From contig NZ_FNDJ01000028.1 of the NCBI RefSeq assembly GCF_900099965.1, positions 1 through 64,000 of the forward strand: a stretch of DNA of 64,000 nucleotides, read 5' to 3'. Origin of the DNA: Nonomuraea jiangxiensis. GTDB lineage: Bacteria > Actinomycetota > Actinomycetes > Streptosporangiales > Streptosporangiaceae. Position 1 is the stretch's first letter, and each line of letters opens with the position of its first letter. The notes beneath the pieces were generated by a model. That model saw only the letters and a program-made list of their open reading frames with translations. It was not told where the DNA came from and did not search any database. Shown in pieces: positions 35,230 to 45,000 of the stretch. Both the position numbers and the translations under genes were made by a program.

Positions 35230-36311
35230 ACACGTTGCGCGAGGACTTGCATGCGCTGGCCGAGCAGGCGCCCGCCGTCGATCTGGCGGCGCGGGCGGTA
35301 CGCGGCGCGCGCAGGCGGCGCGCGACCCGGCTGGCCGTGGTGGCCGCCGCGGTGACCTGCCTGATCGCGTTCGGCGGCGCCATGCTGCTTCAGGTACGTG
35401 CCGAGCCCCGGATCGTGCTGACCCCGCCGGAGACGAAGGCGCTCCCGCTGCCCGCGAGGGGAGTCGGGCCGGTAGAGCAGGCGTACCGGACGCAATGCCG
35501 CCTGGACGGCCCGTGCGGCGTGCTCCCTTGGCGCATCGTGACGCGTGCGGGTGAGACCTACGAACTGGGCGAGGAAGCGAACGGGCCGCTGGAGGTCACG
35601 GCGGACGGCCGCAGGATCGCGTACTACAGCTCGAGTCATCAGGGGATCGTGGTGCGCGACCTGGCGAGCGGCAAGACCTGGAAGGCGCCGCTGAAGCAGC
35701 CCAAGGAGGACTTCGCGGTCGAGTACGCGCTGCGCCTGTCGCCCAACGGGCTGCGCTTCATCGTGTCGGGCTGGGGCGGCCGGCGGCAGCCGAACAAGCT
35801 GGTGGACGTGGAGCGCGGGACGGTGACCGACCTCAAGCGGGGATGGTGGCCGGTGAGCGTGTCGGACGGTTCGGGGCCCGTGGTGCTGGCGAAGCCGTAC
35901 GACATGACCAGCCAGGTGTGGGTGCTCGGCCACGACCCGATCATCATCCGGGATCACACGTACTACTACAGCGCTCTCGCACCGGACGGACGGACGCTCG
36001 CCAGGCTGGGGCAGACACTCGACCGGGACCGCCGGCCGATGGTGCAGGGGGACCGCTCGATCGTCACCTTCGACACGCTGCGGGCCGGCGGGGAGACCCG
36101 TACCCCGATCTCCGGGCTGCCGGAAGAGCTCAACCCCGCGCGGCTCGGCGGTTGGTTGAACGCCACGGAGGTGACCGTGCTGGCCGTCCCCGAATCGCCG
36201 GGCGTGATCGCGCAGACGGTCTACGCGGTGGACGTACGGACGGGCGAAAGCAGGGAACTGTACGCATTGCACAAGGTTGCGCTGAATGTGGTGCCAGGAT
36301 TGGTGCGCTGA
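35226..36311 (+). CDS. Single-pass membrane protein with beta-propeller-like extracytoplasmic domain, sigma partner
   Basis: The product has 361 residues. It has a ~45-residue cytoplasmic stretch rich in Arg, one membrane segment (about 37-57), and an outer domain with WD/TolB-like strands (GRRIAYYSSSHQGIVVRDL, LRLSPNGLRFIVSGWGG). Start overlaps the sigma stop (ATGA). By position it is a candidate anti-sigma or co-sensor, but no zinc anti-sigma motif (HxxxCxxC) is present. Confidence 0.75.
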   Translation: MNTLREDLHALAEQAPAVDLAARAVRGARRRRATRLAVVAAAVTCLIAFGGAMLLQVRAEPRIVLTPPETKALPLPARGVGPVEQAYRTQCRLDGPCGVLPWRIVTRAGETYELGEEANGPLEVTADGRRIAYYSSSHQGIVVRDLASGKTWKAPLKQPKEDFAVEYALRLSPNGLRFIVSGWGGRRQPNKLVDVERGTVTDLKRGWWPVSVSDGSGPVVLAKPYDMTSQVWVLGHDPIIIRDHTYYYSALAPDGRTLARLGQTLDRDRRPMVQGDRSIVTFDTLRAGGETRTPISGLPEELNPARLGGWLNATEVTVLAVPESPGVIAQTVYAVDVRTGESRELYALHKVALNVVPGLVR

Positions 36312-36341
36312 GCGCGACGATGTCGGGGACTCGAGTCGCGC
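36312..36341. terminator. Possible terminator after the sigma operon
   Basis: GCGCGAC (36312-36318) and GTCGCGC (36335-36341) form a 7-bp stem with a 16-nt loop directly after the stop. There is no U run, so support is weak. Confidence 0.35.
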
Positions 36342-36392
36342 CAGGGCCTTCGAGAGCAAGTTACCGGTATAACGATGAGCCAGGCGCGATCA

Positions 36393-38414
36393 TCAAGGGC
36401 GCTTGTAGCGGGCGGCGAGGTGGTCCTGGTATTCGGCGTGGCGGAACTGGTAGACGGGGCCGATGATCCGAAGAAGCCCGAGCCGGTGTGCGTCGTCCAG
36501 GAAACCCATGAGGTCGCGAGGACACAATCCGAGCCGAGCCAGGCGTCGGGCCACGGCCACGTAGCCGCCCCATGCGGAATCCTCTCCCGAGTACGCGACC
36601 ACAAGCCCGTACAAGAGTCCCCCCGGGAGCCCGAATATGAGCCCGATCGTCGGCCCGTACGCCAACCAGAATGTGAGCGTCCCTGAGAGCGCGCCCGCGA
36701 GCATGGCCGTGCGTATCCGGAAGAGGTTGAGGGTGCGTTCGGCGCGCCAGGTGTTCATCGGGGTGCTGGCATCGTCGGTGGAGACCGGGACTTCCGCCCA
36801 CATCGTCAGGGCCCACGAGACCCCGCTGGTGAGGCCGAGCGCAGGTCCGAAGGCGAGCCCAAAGGTGATCCCGTCCCCGTCTTCGACCAGCAAGAAGAGA
36901 CTCGCGACCGCCAACCCGAGCGCGAGCCCGCCGATCAGCCCGAACGCGAGCCATCGGCACAGGGAAGCGACTCTGCCGGTAAGTCTCAGGTTGGCGGCGG
37001 CCAGGTTCGCGTCCGCCCAGCCTCGCGTGGCTGACGCCCAGTAGCTCATCGGCATCGACGACGGGTCGACTCCGCTCGGAAGCGCGGCGAGGGCACGCGT
37101 GATGGGCGGGTTGAACGCCGCACGTGTGAGAAGCCACCAGGACAGGTCACGGGAGCTGCCGAGATAGCCGGCGAGGAAGCCGAGCCACCGCTGCACGTCG
37201 TTGGGCTCGTACGCGTGCAGGGGACGGAACAGGTCCTGAGGGTTGTCGGTGGGCGGCCTCGTGGTGACAAGGGCAGCGGCGAGCTGGTCGAACATGTGGG
37301 CGCGGAGATCGGCTGGAGTGGGGTGGCTCAGCGGGTCGGTGAGCGGGGTCGGGTCGACGCCGGGCCGGATATACGTGGTGCGCAGCAGCCACAGCCCCAA
37401 AGGGGTGGAGCACAGCTCGGTAAGGGCAGGTGAGCCGTCCGAGCGTAGCCGGTCCAGCAGGTGCTGCCAGGCAGGCGGCGGGGCGGGAGGTAAGGAGAGG
37501 GCGAGATAGTCGGCGGCGGTCTCGGGCGTGAGCGGTGCCGGTTCGGTCACGGCGGCGCCGGTGAGCACGTCGGCGGCGTCCTGGATGGCTTGGCGGTATT
37601 CGTCCGTCCGGCAGGTGATGATCAGCTGCCCGACATCACCCAGGGTCCGGTTCAGGCAGGCGAGGATCTTCGCACGGGTCCTGGCGGGCACCTCATCCAG
37701 CCCGTCGATGACCGGCAGGACCATCCGGTCGGTGGCCAGGTACGTCGCGCCTTGGCCGCCGAACTCGGCCGCGGACAGAGCGGGATACCCCACCTTGAGC
37801 CGGCGGGCCAGCCAGCCCCACACATCCGGAACCTTGTCGTCCCAAGAGGCGGCCGATACCAGCACGGGCACCGGTTCCCCGTCCGCCCGAGTCGCCAGCA
37901 GTTCCCGTACGAGCTGTACGGCGAGGGTGGTCTTGCCCATGCCCGGTCCGCCCAGGATCACCAGACGCCGCCTGCGCAGACCGCGAAACTGTACGGCCAG
38001 CTCACCGATCCGGTCTGCGGTCCCGCCCCACACCACCGGCCCCGACACAGCGACGCTGGCGGCGTGGTCCATCACTGGCAGCGCTGTCAGCTGCCAGCGG
38101 ACTGGAATCGGGTCAGGGTCGTCCAGCGAACGCCGCGCGGCCTCCTCACGCCACTGTGCGGCCACCAGTCGCGCCAGCACGCCGGCCGCGGACATGACCT
38201 GATCGGGTGCCGTGGCACTCGGCCGCCTGCTGTGCGACCACCACATCGTCAGGCCGACGACCAGCGCGGGAAGCGCCAGGACGACGCCTACCACCTGCCC
38301 GACGTCCGCTGCGGTGTCCAGCCCTTCGGTCTTCCACACCACGAGCAGCAACACCACTGACGAGCCCAGGGCTGCCAGCCCTGCCACCACCAGCAGCCCG
38401 CGCCACCGCTTCAT
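36393..38414 (-). CDS. Membrane-anchored NACHT-domain NTPase
   Basis: The product has 673 residues from ATG at 38414. A longer frame would run into the divergent sulfatase promoter and is rejected. Two N-terminal membrane segments (7-27, 39-58) are followed by a NACHT-type NTPase with Walker A GGPGMGKTT (155-163) and Walker B LPVIDGLDEVP (~234-243). Next come a helical region and a C-terminal part with three or four Gly-rich membrane segments (LAFGLIGGLALGLAVASLFL and after), ending with a FLDDAHRLGLLRIIGPVYQF motif typical of actinobacterial NACHT proteins. Related proteins act in signalling and phage defence; no effector domain is visible here. Confidence 0.85.
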   Translation of the reverse strand: MKRWRGLLVVAGLAALGSSVVLLLVVWKTEGLDTAADVGQVVGVVLALPALVVGLTMWWSHSRRPSATAPDQVMSAAGVLARLVAAQWREEAARRSLDDPDPIPVRWQLTALPVMDHAASVAVSGPVVWGGTADRIGELAVQFRGLRRRRLVILGGPGMGKTTLAVQLVRELLATRADGEPVPVLVSAASWDDKVPDVWGWLARRLKVGYPALSAAEFGGQGATYLATDRMVLPVIDGLDEVPARTRAKILACLNRTLGDVGQLIITCRTDEYRQAIQDAADVLTGAAVTEPAPLTPETAADYLALSLPPAPPPAWQHLLDRLRSDGSPALTELCSTPLGLWLLRTTYIRPGVDPTPLTDPLSHPTPADLRAHMFDQLAAALVTTRPPTDNPQDLFRPLHAYEPNDVQRWLGFLAGYLGSSRDLSWWLLTRAAFNPPITRALAALPSGVDPSSMPMSYWASATRGWADANLAAANLRLTGRVASLCRWLAFGLIGGLALGLAVASLFLLVEDGDGITFGLAFGPALGLTSGVSWALTMWAEVPVSTDDASTPMNTWRAERTLNLFRIRTAMLAGALSGTLTFWLAYGPTIGLIFGLPGGLLYGLVVAYSGEDSAWGGYVAVARRLARLGLCPRDLMGFLDDAHRLGLLRIIGPVYQFRHAEYQDHLAARYKRP

Positions 38415-38607
38415 GCCGCCATTATGAGACAGATGTGCTGAGCGGCAGGGGCAGTTCCTTGCCCCCTCTCTCCTCCCGCCAGGGCTCGTACCTCCCTCGA
38501 CCGACGCGGGCTGGGAATTGACTTGGGCTTGTTGTCGATCTTTGCGATGAATGTTTAGCTTTGTGTGTTTGTGCATGGTCACGCCTGGTCTCCTGGGAAG
38601 GAACCGC

Positions 38608-40098
38608 ATGTCCGCACGTCCGCGCTTATCCCGGTTGCTCACGATCCTGCTCGCCCTGACGGGCATGGCCGCCCTCATCGGCGGCACCGTGGACGGTGGC
38701 ACCCGCGCCGCCGCGCAGCCCAAGCCCAACGTGGTCGTCATCATGGTCGACGACATGAACATGTACGCCCTGCAGTACCTGGACAACGTGCGCTCGCTGC
38801 TGGCCGAACCCGGCACGACCTTCGACAACAGCGTCGTGTCGTACTCGTTGTGCTGCCCGTCCCGGGCGACCTTCATGACCGGTCAGTACGCCCACAACCA
38901 CGGCGTGCTGGGCAACGAGCCCCCCGACGGCGGCTATCAGAAGCTGCCCGCCGCCGAGACGCTGCCGGTCTGGCTGGGCAGGAGCGGCTACGACACCGGG
39001 CACGTGGGCAAGTACCTCAACGGCTACGGCCGGGCCGACCCGACGGAGATCCCGCCCGGCTGGGCCGAGTGGTACGGCTCGGTCGACCCGAGCACGTACC
39101 GGATGTGGGGGTACACGCTCAACGAAAACGGAGTGCTGCGCACGTACGGCAGCCCCGACGTGGAGGACCCGGCGCTCTACCAGACCGACGTCTACGCCGG
39201 GAAGGCCGTGGACTACATCCGGCGCAAGGCGCCCGCCGACAAGCCGTTCTTCCTGTCCTTCGCACCGCTGGCCCCGCACGGCGAGGGCGCGGCCGGCGGG
39301 GACCTGTCGCAGCGCAACCCGCGTCCGGCCCCCAGGCACCTCGGCGCGCTCGACGATGTGACGCTGCCCAAGCCGCCCGGCTTCGACGAGGCCGATGTCT
39401 CCGACAAGCCCGCGGCCGTCCGCAACCGGCCCAGGATCGGCGCCGCGGCTCAGGCACGCATGCAGAACGTCGTGCTCAAAGGCCGCCTGGAGTCGCTGCT
39501 GTCGGTGGACGAGGCGGTGGCCGGCATCGTGGCGGCACTGCGCGAGTCGGGCGAGCTGGCCAACACGCTCATCGTGTTCACCTCGGACAACGGCTGGATG
39601 CAGGGCGAGCACCGGATCAGGAACGGCAAGGTCGTGCCGTACGAGGAGTCGATCCGGGTGCCGCTGATCATGCGAGGGCCCGGCCTGCCCGCGGGCCGGC
39701 ACGTGAAGACGCTGGCCTCCAACGTCGATCTCGTGCCGACCATCCTTGACGTCGCCGACGCCACCCCCGCCATCACCCTCGACGGCCGCTCGCTGCTCCC
39801 GATCGTCGCCGACCCCGCCATGATCCCGCGGGGCATCGTGATCGAGACCGGCCCCAAGACCAACGGCACGAACTGGTACGTCGGTCTACGCGCGCCGCGA
39901 TGGAAGTACATCGAGCACTCGACGGGCGAGCTGGAGCTGTACGACCTGCAACGCGACCCGTACGAGCTGACCAGCATGCACGCCGATCCGCGCTACGCCG
40001 ACACCCGGCAGGCCCTGGCCTCCCGGCTGGCCGGCCTGCGCACCTGCGCGGGCGATGCCTGCCGCCAATGGACCCCGGTACCCGGACCCCGACCCTAG
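38608..40098 (+). CDS. Secreted sulfatase (arylsulfatase/alkaline phosphatase superfamily)
   Basis: The product has 496 residues from ATG at 38608 after GGGAAGGAA; an in-frame ATG at 38551 is less likely. A signal peptide (hydrophobic ~9-28, cleavage near AAAQ) is followed by VVVIMVDDMN (metal Asp pair) and LCCPSRATFMTGQYAHNHG, where Cys82 is the formylglycine site of the C-x-P-S-R motif. TSDNGWMQGEHRI is the second metal motif. The enzyme hydrolyses sulfate esters outside the cell. A formylglycine-generating enzyme must be encoded elsewhere. Confidence 0.93.
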   Translation: MSARPRLSRLLTILLALTGMAALIGGTVDGGTRAAAQPKPNVVVIMVDDMNMYALQYLDNVRSLLAEPGTTFDNSVVSYSLCCPSRATFMTGQYAHNHGVLGNEPPDGGYQKLPAAETLPVWLGRSGYDTGHVGKYLNGYGRADPTEIPPGWAEWYGSVDPSTYRMWGYTLNENGVLRTYGSPDVEDPALYQTDVYAGKAVDYIRRKAPADKPFFLSFAPLAPHGEGAAGGDLSQRNPRPAPRHLGALDDVTLPKPPGFDEADVSDKPAAVRNRPRIGAAAQARMQNVVLKGRLESLLSVDEAVAGIVAALRESGELANTLIVFTSDNGWMQGEHRIRNGKVVPYEESIRVPLIMRGPGLPAGRHVKTLASNVDLVPTILDVADATPAITLDGRSLLPIVADPAMIPRGIVIETGPKTNGTNWYVGLRAPRWKYIEHSTGELELYDLQRDPYELTSMHADPRYADTRQALASRLAGLRTCAGDACRQWTPVPGPRP

Positions 40099-40177
40099 CT
40101 ACCAGTGGCCAGGTGGACACAGGGACCCTGGCTGTCGAGCGTGGCTGACACCGTCCGGTGTGGGTACGGCTCAGTAC

Positions 40178-40603
40178 ATGGGGCGGGGGCATCGCGCAGT
40201 CCTGCGGACGGCCGACGTCGTGGTGGAGGCGTGGGCGGACGGCAGGGAAGAGTGCCTGGCCGAGACGGTGCAGGCGCTGGTGGAGTGCTGCGCCCAGGTG
40301 GGCGACGCGGTGCCCGATGCCTGCATGCTGTTCGTCCTGGTGGGGGAGAGCGACGAGGCGCTGCTGGTGGCCGTACTGGACGAGGTGATCCATCAGATGG
40401 AGGCGAACGGCCGGATGACGGTCGACGTATCGGTAGATGAGCGAACCGTCACGACCAGGGGGCAGGTCGAGGTGCGACTCGCTACCGTGCCCGTCGAGGC
40501 CGTCGAGCGCGTGGCCACGGCGCCTGCGGCGCTCACGGTGCACGGAGTGTCGTTCGGATGCGTGGACGGGATGTGGCGCGCCCGCTTGCAACTGGACCTC
40601 TGA
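40178..40603 (+). CDS. Archease-like protein
   Basis: The product has 141 residues. HRAVLRTADVVVEAWADGRE and the end pattern AALTVHGVSFGCVDGMWRAR resemble archease, which activates the RNA ligase RtcB and has a conserved N-terminal Asp/His pair; here the usual HTADxG is RTADVV, so a metal ligand differs. No RtcB gene is in the window. It could have another role. The start is the first ATG in frame with family homology; no clear ribosome-binding site. Confidence 0.6.
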   Translation: MGRGHRAVLRTADVVVEAWADGREECLAETVQALVECCAQVGDAVPDACMLFVLVGESDEALLVAVLDEVIHQMEANGRMTVDVSVDERTVTTRGQVEVRLATVPVEAVERVATAPAALTVHGVSFGCVDGMWRARLQLDL

Positions 40604-40652
40604 CGTGGTGTTCGGTCGCACCATGTACGAGGAGGTTCGAAGCAGACAGTCC

Positions 40653-42005
40653 TCACCATTCAGCCGCAGGGTCGACAACCACCACCACATCGCTGACGGG
40701 TTCGACCGGCACCCGGGTCAAACTCTTGACCGTCACGCGCCATACGCCGGCGCGAGGCAGGATGGCGCCGGCCCGGTAGCGTCCGTCCCCGAGAGGACGA
40801 AGTCTGGGACCGTGCCAGCTCTCCTCCGACTCGTCGTGAACGCCGAACACGCCCAGGACAAGGCGATCATCCTCGGCCTCCACCTCGATCTCGGCCTCCT
40901 CGCCCACAGCGATCAGATCCGGCAGGTCCAGCGCGAGCACGTGTTCGGGTGCTTGATACGCACGAACGGGACGAGCGGTGAGAATCGCGTGCAAGGCATG
41001 GTGGGTGGAAGCGGCGCTGGCCAGGACGGCATGCCGATCGCCGGAGTACCGCACGGCGAGGTCGTCGGCCTCCTCCGGCGGTACGGCGGCGAAACGCGGC
41101 ACCGTGCCGTCACCTCGCGGGGACTCGCCGTTCCACGTCGTCAAAGGGGCGACCCCGGCGGCGTCGTGTCGTACGCTCAGCACGGTCTTGTGCAGATGGC
41201 CGCCGAACAGATGTGTCGTATAGGGCCGACGACCATTGCGTCGGATCGACTCGGAGATCTTCCGGTGAAAGGCGACTCCGTGGCGTACGGCGTGTGTGCC
41301 GATTCCAGGCAGTCCCACGTCCGACAGCGTATGAAGCCCGTCACCAGTGTCAACGCATCGGTACGTCGGCAGGAGCTCGTGCACCGAGGGAAACTCGCTC
41401 ATCACCTCGCCGAGTTGGTCGAGGAACGCGCCGAACCGCCCCAGCCGGGCCCTCGCCTGAGGTGCCAAACCCAGGCTGAGTGCGACGGCGGCCTTGGCGG
41501 CCCCTTGGTGCGGCGTTCCGATGGTGACCAGTCGCCGGGCCGTGCTCCTGCCGCCCAGCACTTCCAGGGAATATCGGGCGATGAGGCCGCCCATGGAGTG
41601 GCAGAGATAGCTGACCCGGGCCTCGGGGACGGTCTCCCGCCACCGTGTGAGCTCGCGTTCGACCGTTTCGTTCAGCCGAACGGCATTGTCCGCGCACGAC
41701 AGCCGCCAGTCGTACGGGAACTCGACGAGGTTGCCCCGGCTGAAGTCCAGCGAACCACGCAGATAACGCAGCAGGCCGCCGTACCCGTCGATCTTCCACA
41801 GACCGGGCATGAGGTGGACACCGTTGATCAGCCCGGCGGGTCGCAGCGGCTCATCGATCTGAAGTGCGGCGGCGAGGCGGCGCGGTGGAAGCATACGGCG
41901 CATGGCCGCCAGGGAGTGGTTCCACACGGCGGTTTCGTTGTGTTCCAGCACGCTGCCGAGGATGCCTGGCAGCACGACCACCAAGTCGTCGACCCGATCA
42001 GACAT
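40653..42005 (-). CDS. LCAT/PGAP1-like lipase or acyltransferase
   Basis: The product has 450 residues with GGAGG nine bases before ATG (minus strand). VVVLPGILGSVL is the oxyanion-hole start typical of lecithin:cholesterol-acyltransferase-like enzymes, YLCHSMGGLIARY carries the nucleophilic Ser, RRLVTIGTPHQGA follows, and GDGTVPRFAA gives the Asp region. The C-terminal ~110 residues form a beta-rich accessory domain. No signal peptide is present, so it acts inside the cell. It diverges from the caspase-NTPase-WD40 gene with only 74 bp between, suggesting co-regulation and a possible effector role on membranes. Confidence 0.85.
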   Translation of the reverse strand: MSDRVDDLVVVLPGILGSVLEHNETAVWNHSLAAMRRMLPPRRLAAALQIDEPLRPAGLINGVHLMPGLWKIDGYGGLLRYLRGSLDFSRGNLVEFPYDWRLSCADNAVRLNETVERELTRWRETVPEARVSYLCHSMGGLIARYSLEVLGGRSTARRLVTIGTPHQGAAKAAVALSLGLAPQARARLGRFGAFLDQLGEVMSEFPSVHELLPTYRCVDTGDGLHTLSDVGLPGIGTHAVRHGVAFHRKISESIRRNGRRPYTTHLFGGHLHKTVLSVRHDAAGVAPLTTWNGESPRGDGTVPRFAAVPPEEADDLAVRYSGDRHAVLASAASTHHALHAILTARPVRAYQAPEHVLALDLPDLIAVGEEAEIEVEAEDDRLVLGVFGVHDESEESWHGPRLRPLGDGRYRAGAILPRAGVWRVTVKSLTRVPVEPVSDVVVVVDPAAEW

Positions 42006-42079
42006 ATCGCTCGTCCTCCGTGGGACATCATGTCAGTGGCAAACGCGACGGCGTTGGGATTCTGATCAACGGAGCCGGT

Positions 42080-45000
42080 ATGGCGGAGGTTCCCGCGGGC
42101 GAGGCGACGTTCGTCATCGTGGGCATGTCGGTGTACGACCATCATGAGGATCTCGAGTTCGTGAAAACGGCCGTGCCCGAGTTGCGGGACGCCTTCACCG
42201 CCTGCGGTTTCACCCACGAGCTCCCCGAACTCTCGCACGGCGGCACCTTCCACGAGGTCGGCGGAACCCTGTCAGGGTCGGCTCCCGGACGCGGACGGTC
42301 ACTGATCCTGTACTGGGCCGGGCACGGGGCACGCGAAGCCGCCGGCGACTATCTGCTGGCCCAGGACTCGCCCGCGAAGAACTTCACCCAGTTGAACGCC
42401 ATGACCGCGTCGATGCTCGCGTCGTTCATGGCGCAGTGGGGCTTCGGGCACGCCCTGGTCGTCGTGGACGCCTGTTACGCCGGAGCCACGTCCGCCGAAC
42501 TGGCCCGCAAACTCGAGGACACGTTCGAGCAGCAGCCCGCGGAAGTACGCGCCGCCGTCGAGGTCATCGCGGCCTGCGGACCTTTCGAGCGCATTCAGGA
42601 CGGCCGGTTCGCGGAGCGGTTCGTACGGGTGCTCAAGGAAGGCGGCACGGGACGATCCTGGGACGCCGGCAACCTCCAGGTCTACGCGCACGAGGTGCTC
42701 CAGGCGATCGAGGAGCTCGACCTGCAGTCGCCGCTCCCGGCATACCGCGCGTACGGGTACCCGCAGCGCCTGTTCCCCAACCCGAAGGCGATCCCGGGGC
42801 TGCCACCCGCGGACGCCCCCACCCAGCAGGACCGCCAGAGACGCATCCTCGCCGGCGGGCTGCGCGACCACTTCAGCCGGGCCGCGCGAAGCATCGAAGT
42901 CGATGAGACCGGCTGGTACTTCGTCGGCAGGACGCGGCTGCTGCGTGAGGTGGTGTCCTGGCTCGGCCAGGGCCGGCCGAGCGGCCTGAGTGTGCTCACC
43001 GGCTCTCCCGGGACGGGCAAGTCCGCGATCCTCGGCCGCATCGCCACGCTCTCCGACCCCAGCTATCGCCGCCTCGCGGAGGAGGAGGGCGCGCTGGAAG
43101 GCGCTGAGCCCGGCACCGTGCCCGTCGAAGGGCTGATCGACGTCGCGCTGCACACGAAGAACAAGTCCCTCGCCGAATGCCGTGAACTCCTCGCCGCCGG
43201 ACTCGCCCTCTCCACGCCGCAAGGCGGCTGGCAGACCAGCCACGAACTCGTCCAGGCGATCCGACGCCTGAACCGCCCCCTGCGGATCGTCATCGACGCA
43301 CTCGACGAGGCCCGCCCCGATGCGGTGCTCGCCATCGCCAGCGACCTCATCCTGCCTCTGGCGCGGGTGCCGAGCCTGCGGGTGCTGGTCGGCACCCGTA
43401 CGCGCACGGCCGGAACGGCCGACGGCCGGCGTCCTCTCATCGACCTGCTGGCCCCCGCCAGCCGCTACGTCTGGGTCCTGGACGAGGACCGAGACGTGAA
43501 GCAGGACATTCACACCTACGTGACGCGCCGGCTCATGGGCGCTCCCACCTCTCCCTACAGGGGCGACGCGGAGAGAGCGCGGGCGGCTGCGACGGCCGTC
43601 GCCGCGGCCAGCGGCAAGATCTTCCTGTTCGCGCGCATCGTGACAGGAGTGCTGCTCCGCATGGAGCGGCCGCTGCGGCTCGCCGGCGAAGGGGCCGCAC
43701 GCCTGCTCAGCGGGGCGGTACGAGACGTCTTCGAAGCGGACCTGGCCCGGTTCGGCGACCAGGAGGTACGGGTACGGGAACTGCTCGCGCCCCTGGCCTG
43801 GGCCGAAGGTGCGGGCCTGCCACGCCATCCGGTCTGGACGGCGATGGCGAGCGCGATGTCACCGACCGGGACGACCTACGACGTGACGGACGTGGACTGG
43901 CTGCTCGACGCGGCCGGACATCACGTCAGCCAGTCGAGCGAGGACGGACAGGCCGTTTTCCGGCTGTACCACCAGGCTTTCGCCGACTATTTCCGGGAAC
44001 GGGACGAGAGTGCCGTCGGCATCCAGCGGGCCATCACCCAGGCGCTTCGCGGCACGCTGCCGGCAGACCCCCGGCTGCGCCACTGGGCCTCCGCCAACCC
44101 GTACCTCCTGCGTCATCTGTCCTCGCATGCCGCGGCGGCGGGCCGGCTCGGGGGCCTGACCAGCGAGCCGGGCTACCTCGCGCATGCGGACCCGCTGCGG
44201 TTGCTGGAGGTGCTCGGCAAGGTCGATCCTGCCTCCTACCCGCAGACCCGCGTGTTCTGGCGGGCGGCGCACCGGCTGCAGGATCCCGCGCAACGTGCCG
44301 CCGTACTTCACCTGACAGCCCTGGAGCATGAGCCCGACCTGGTGCCGGACGTCTTCCCGCCGCCGGTGGGAGCTCCGCTGTCGCCTCGGTGGACGCGGGT
44401 GGCGCCCACCCCCTTCCATCGGACGTTGACCGGCCACGACGTTCCGGTGACCGCGGTCGGGGTCGGTGAGTTGCCCGATGGCGACACCATCATCGTGAGC
44501 GGAGACAAGGGCGGAGCGGTGCGCGTCTGGGACGCGGCAACCGGCATCCCCCGTACTACGCTGGCCGCCCACGATCACAAGGTCACGGCGGTCGCGGTCA
44601 GCACTTTGGACGACGGCACACCCTTCATCGCGTCCAGCGACCACACTCAGGTACGGCTGTGGGAGGCGACGACGGGCGTTCCGCTCGGCCCCACGATGAC
44701 GTTCACGCCGTCCATCCGGCACCTCGAGATCAGGGACAACGAGGTCATCTGCCTGGGCAACCGATGGGGACGGGCCTGGAACGTCGCCGACGGCACCGTC
44801 CGCGAGCTGCCGCAGCCCTACGCCGCCGCCTATGAGACAGCCCACGGCGCGACCGTCTACTCGATTCCCGAGGACGCGGGCCTGACCACGGCGATCCCGG
44901 CCACCTTGCCGGACGGCGCTCGCATTGTCGTCGCCGCGGGCAAGGATGGAACGGTGCGGATATGGGCCGTCGAGACCAGGGCGCTGCGCGCCACCCTCAC

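Noticed and set aside
38448..38465. Hairpin GGGGCA/TGCCCC as a terminator
   Set aside because: It lies between two divergent genes, where no transcript ends, and the stem is only six pairs.
38415..38876. A 154-codon N-terminal extension of the NACHT NTPase
   Set aside because: It would run antisense into the sulfatase gene; ATG at 38414 begins directly before a proper membrane segment.
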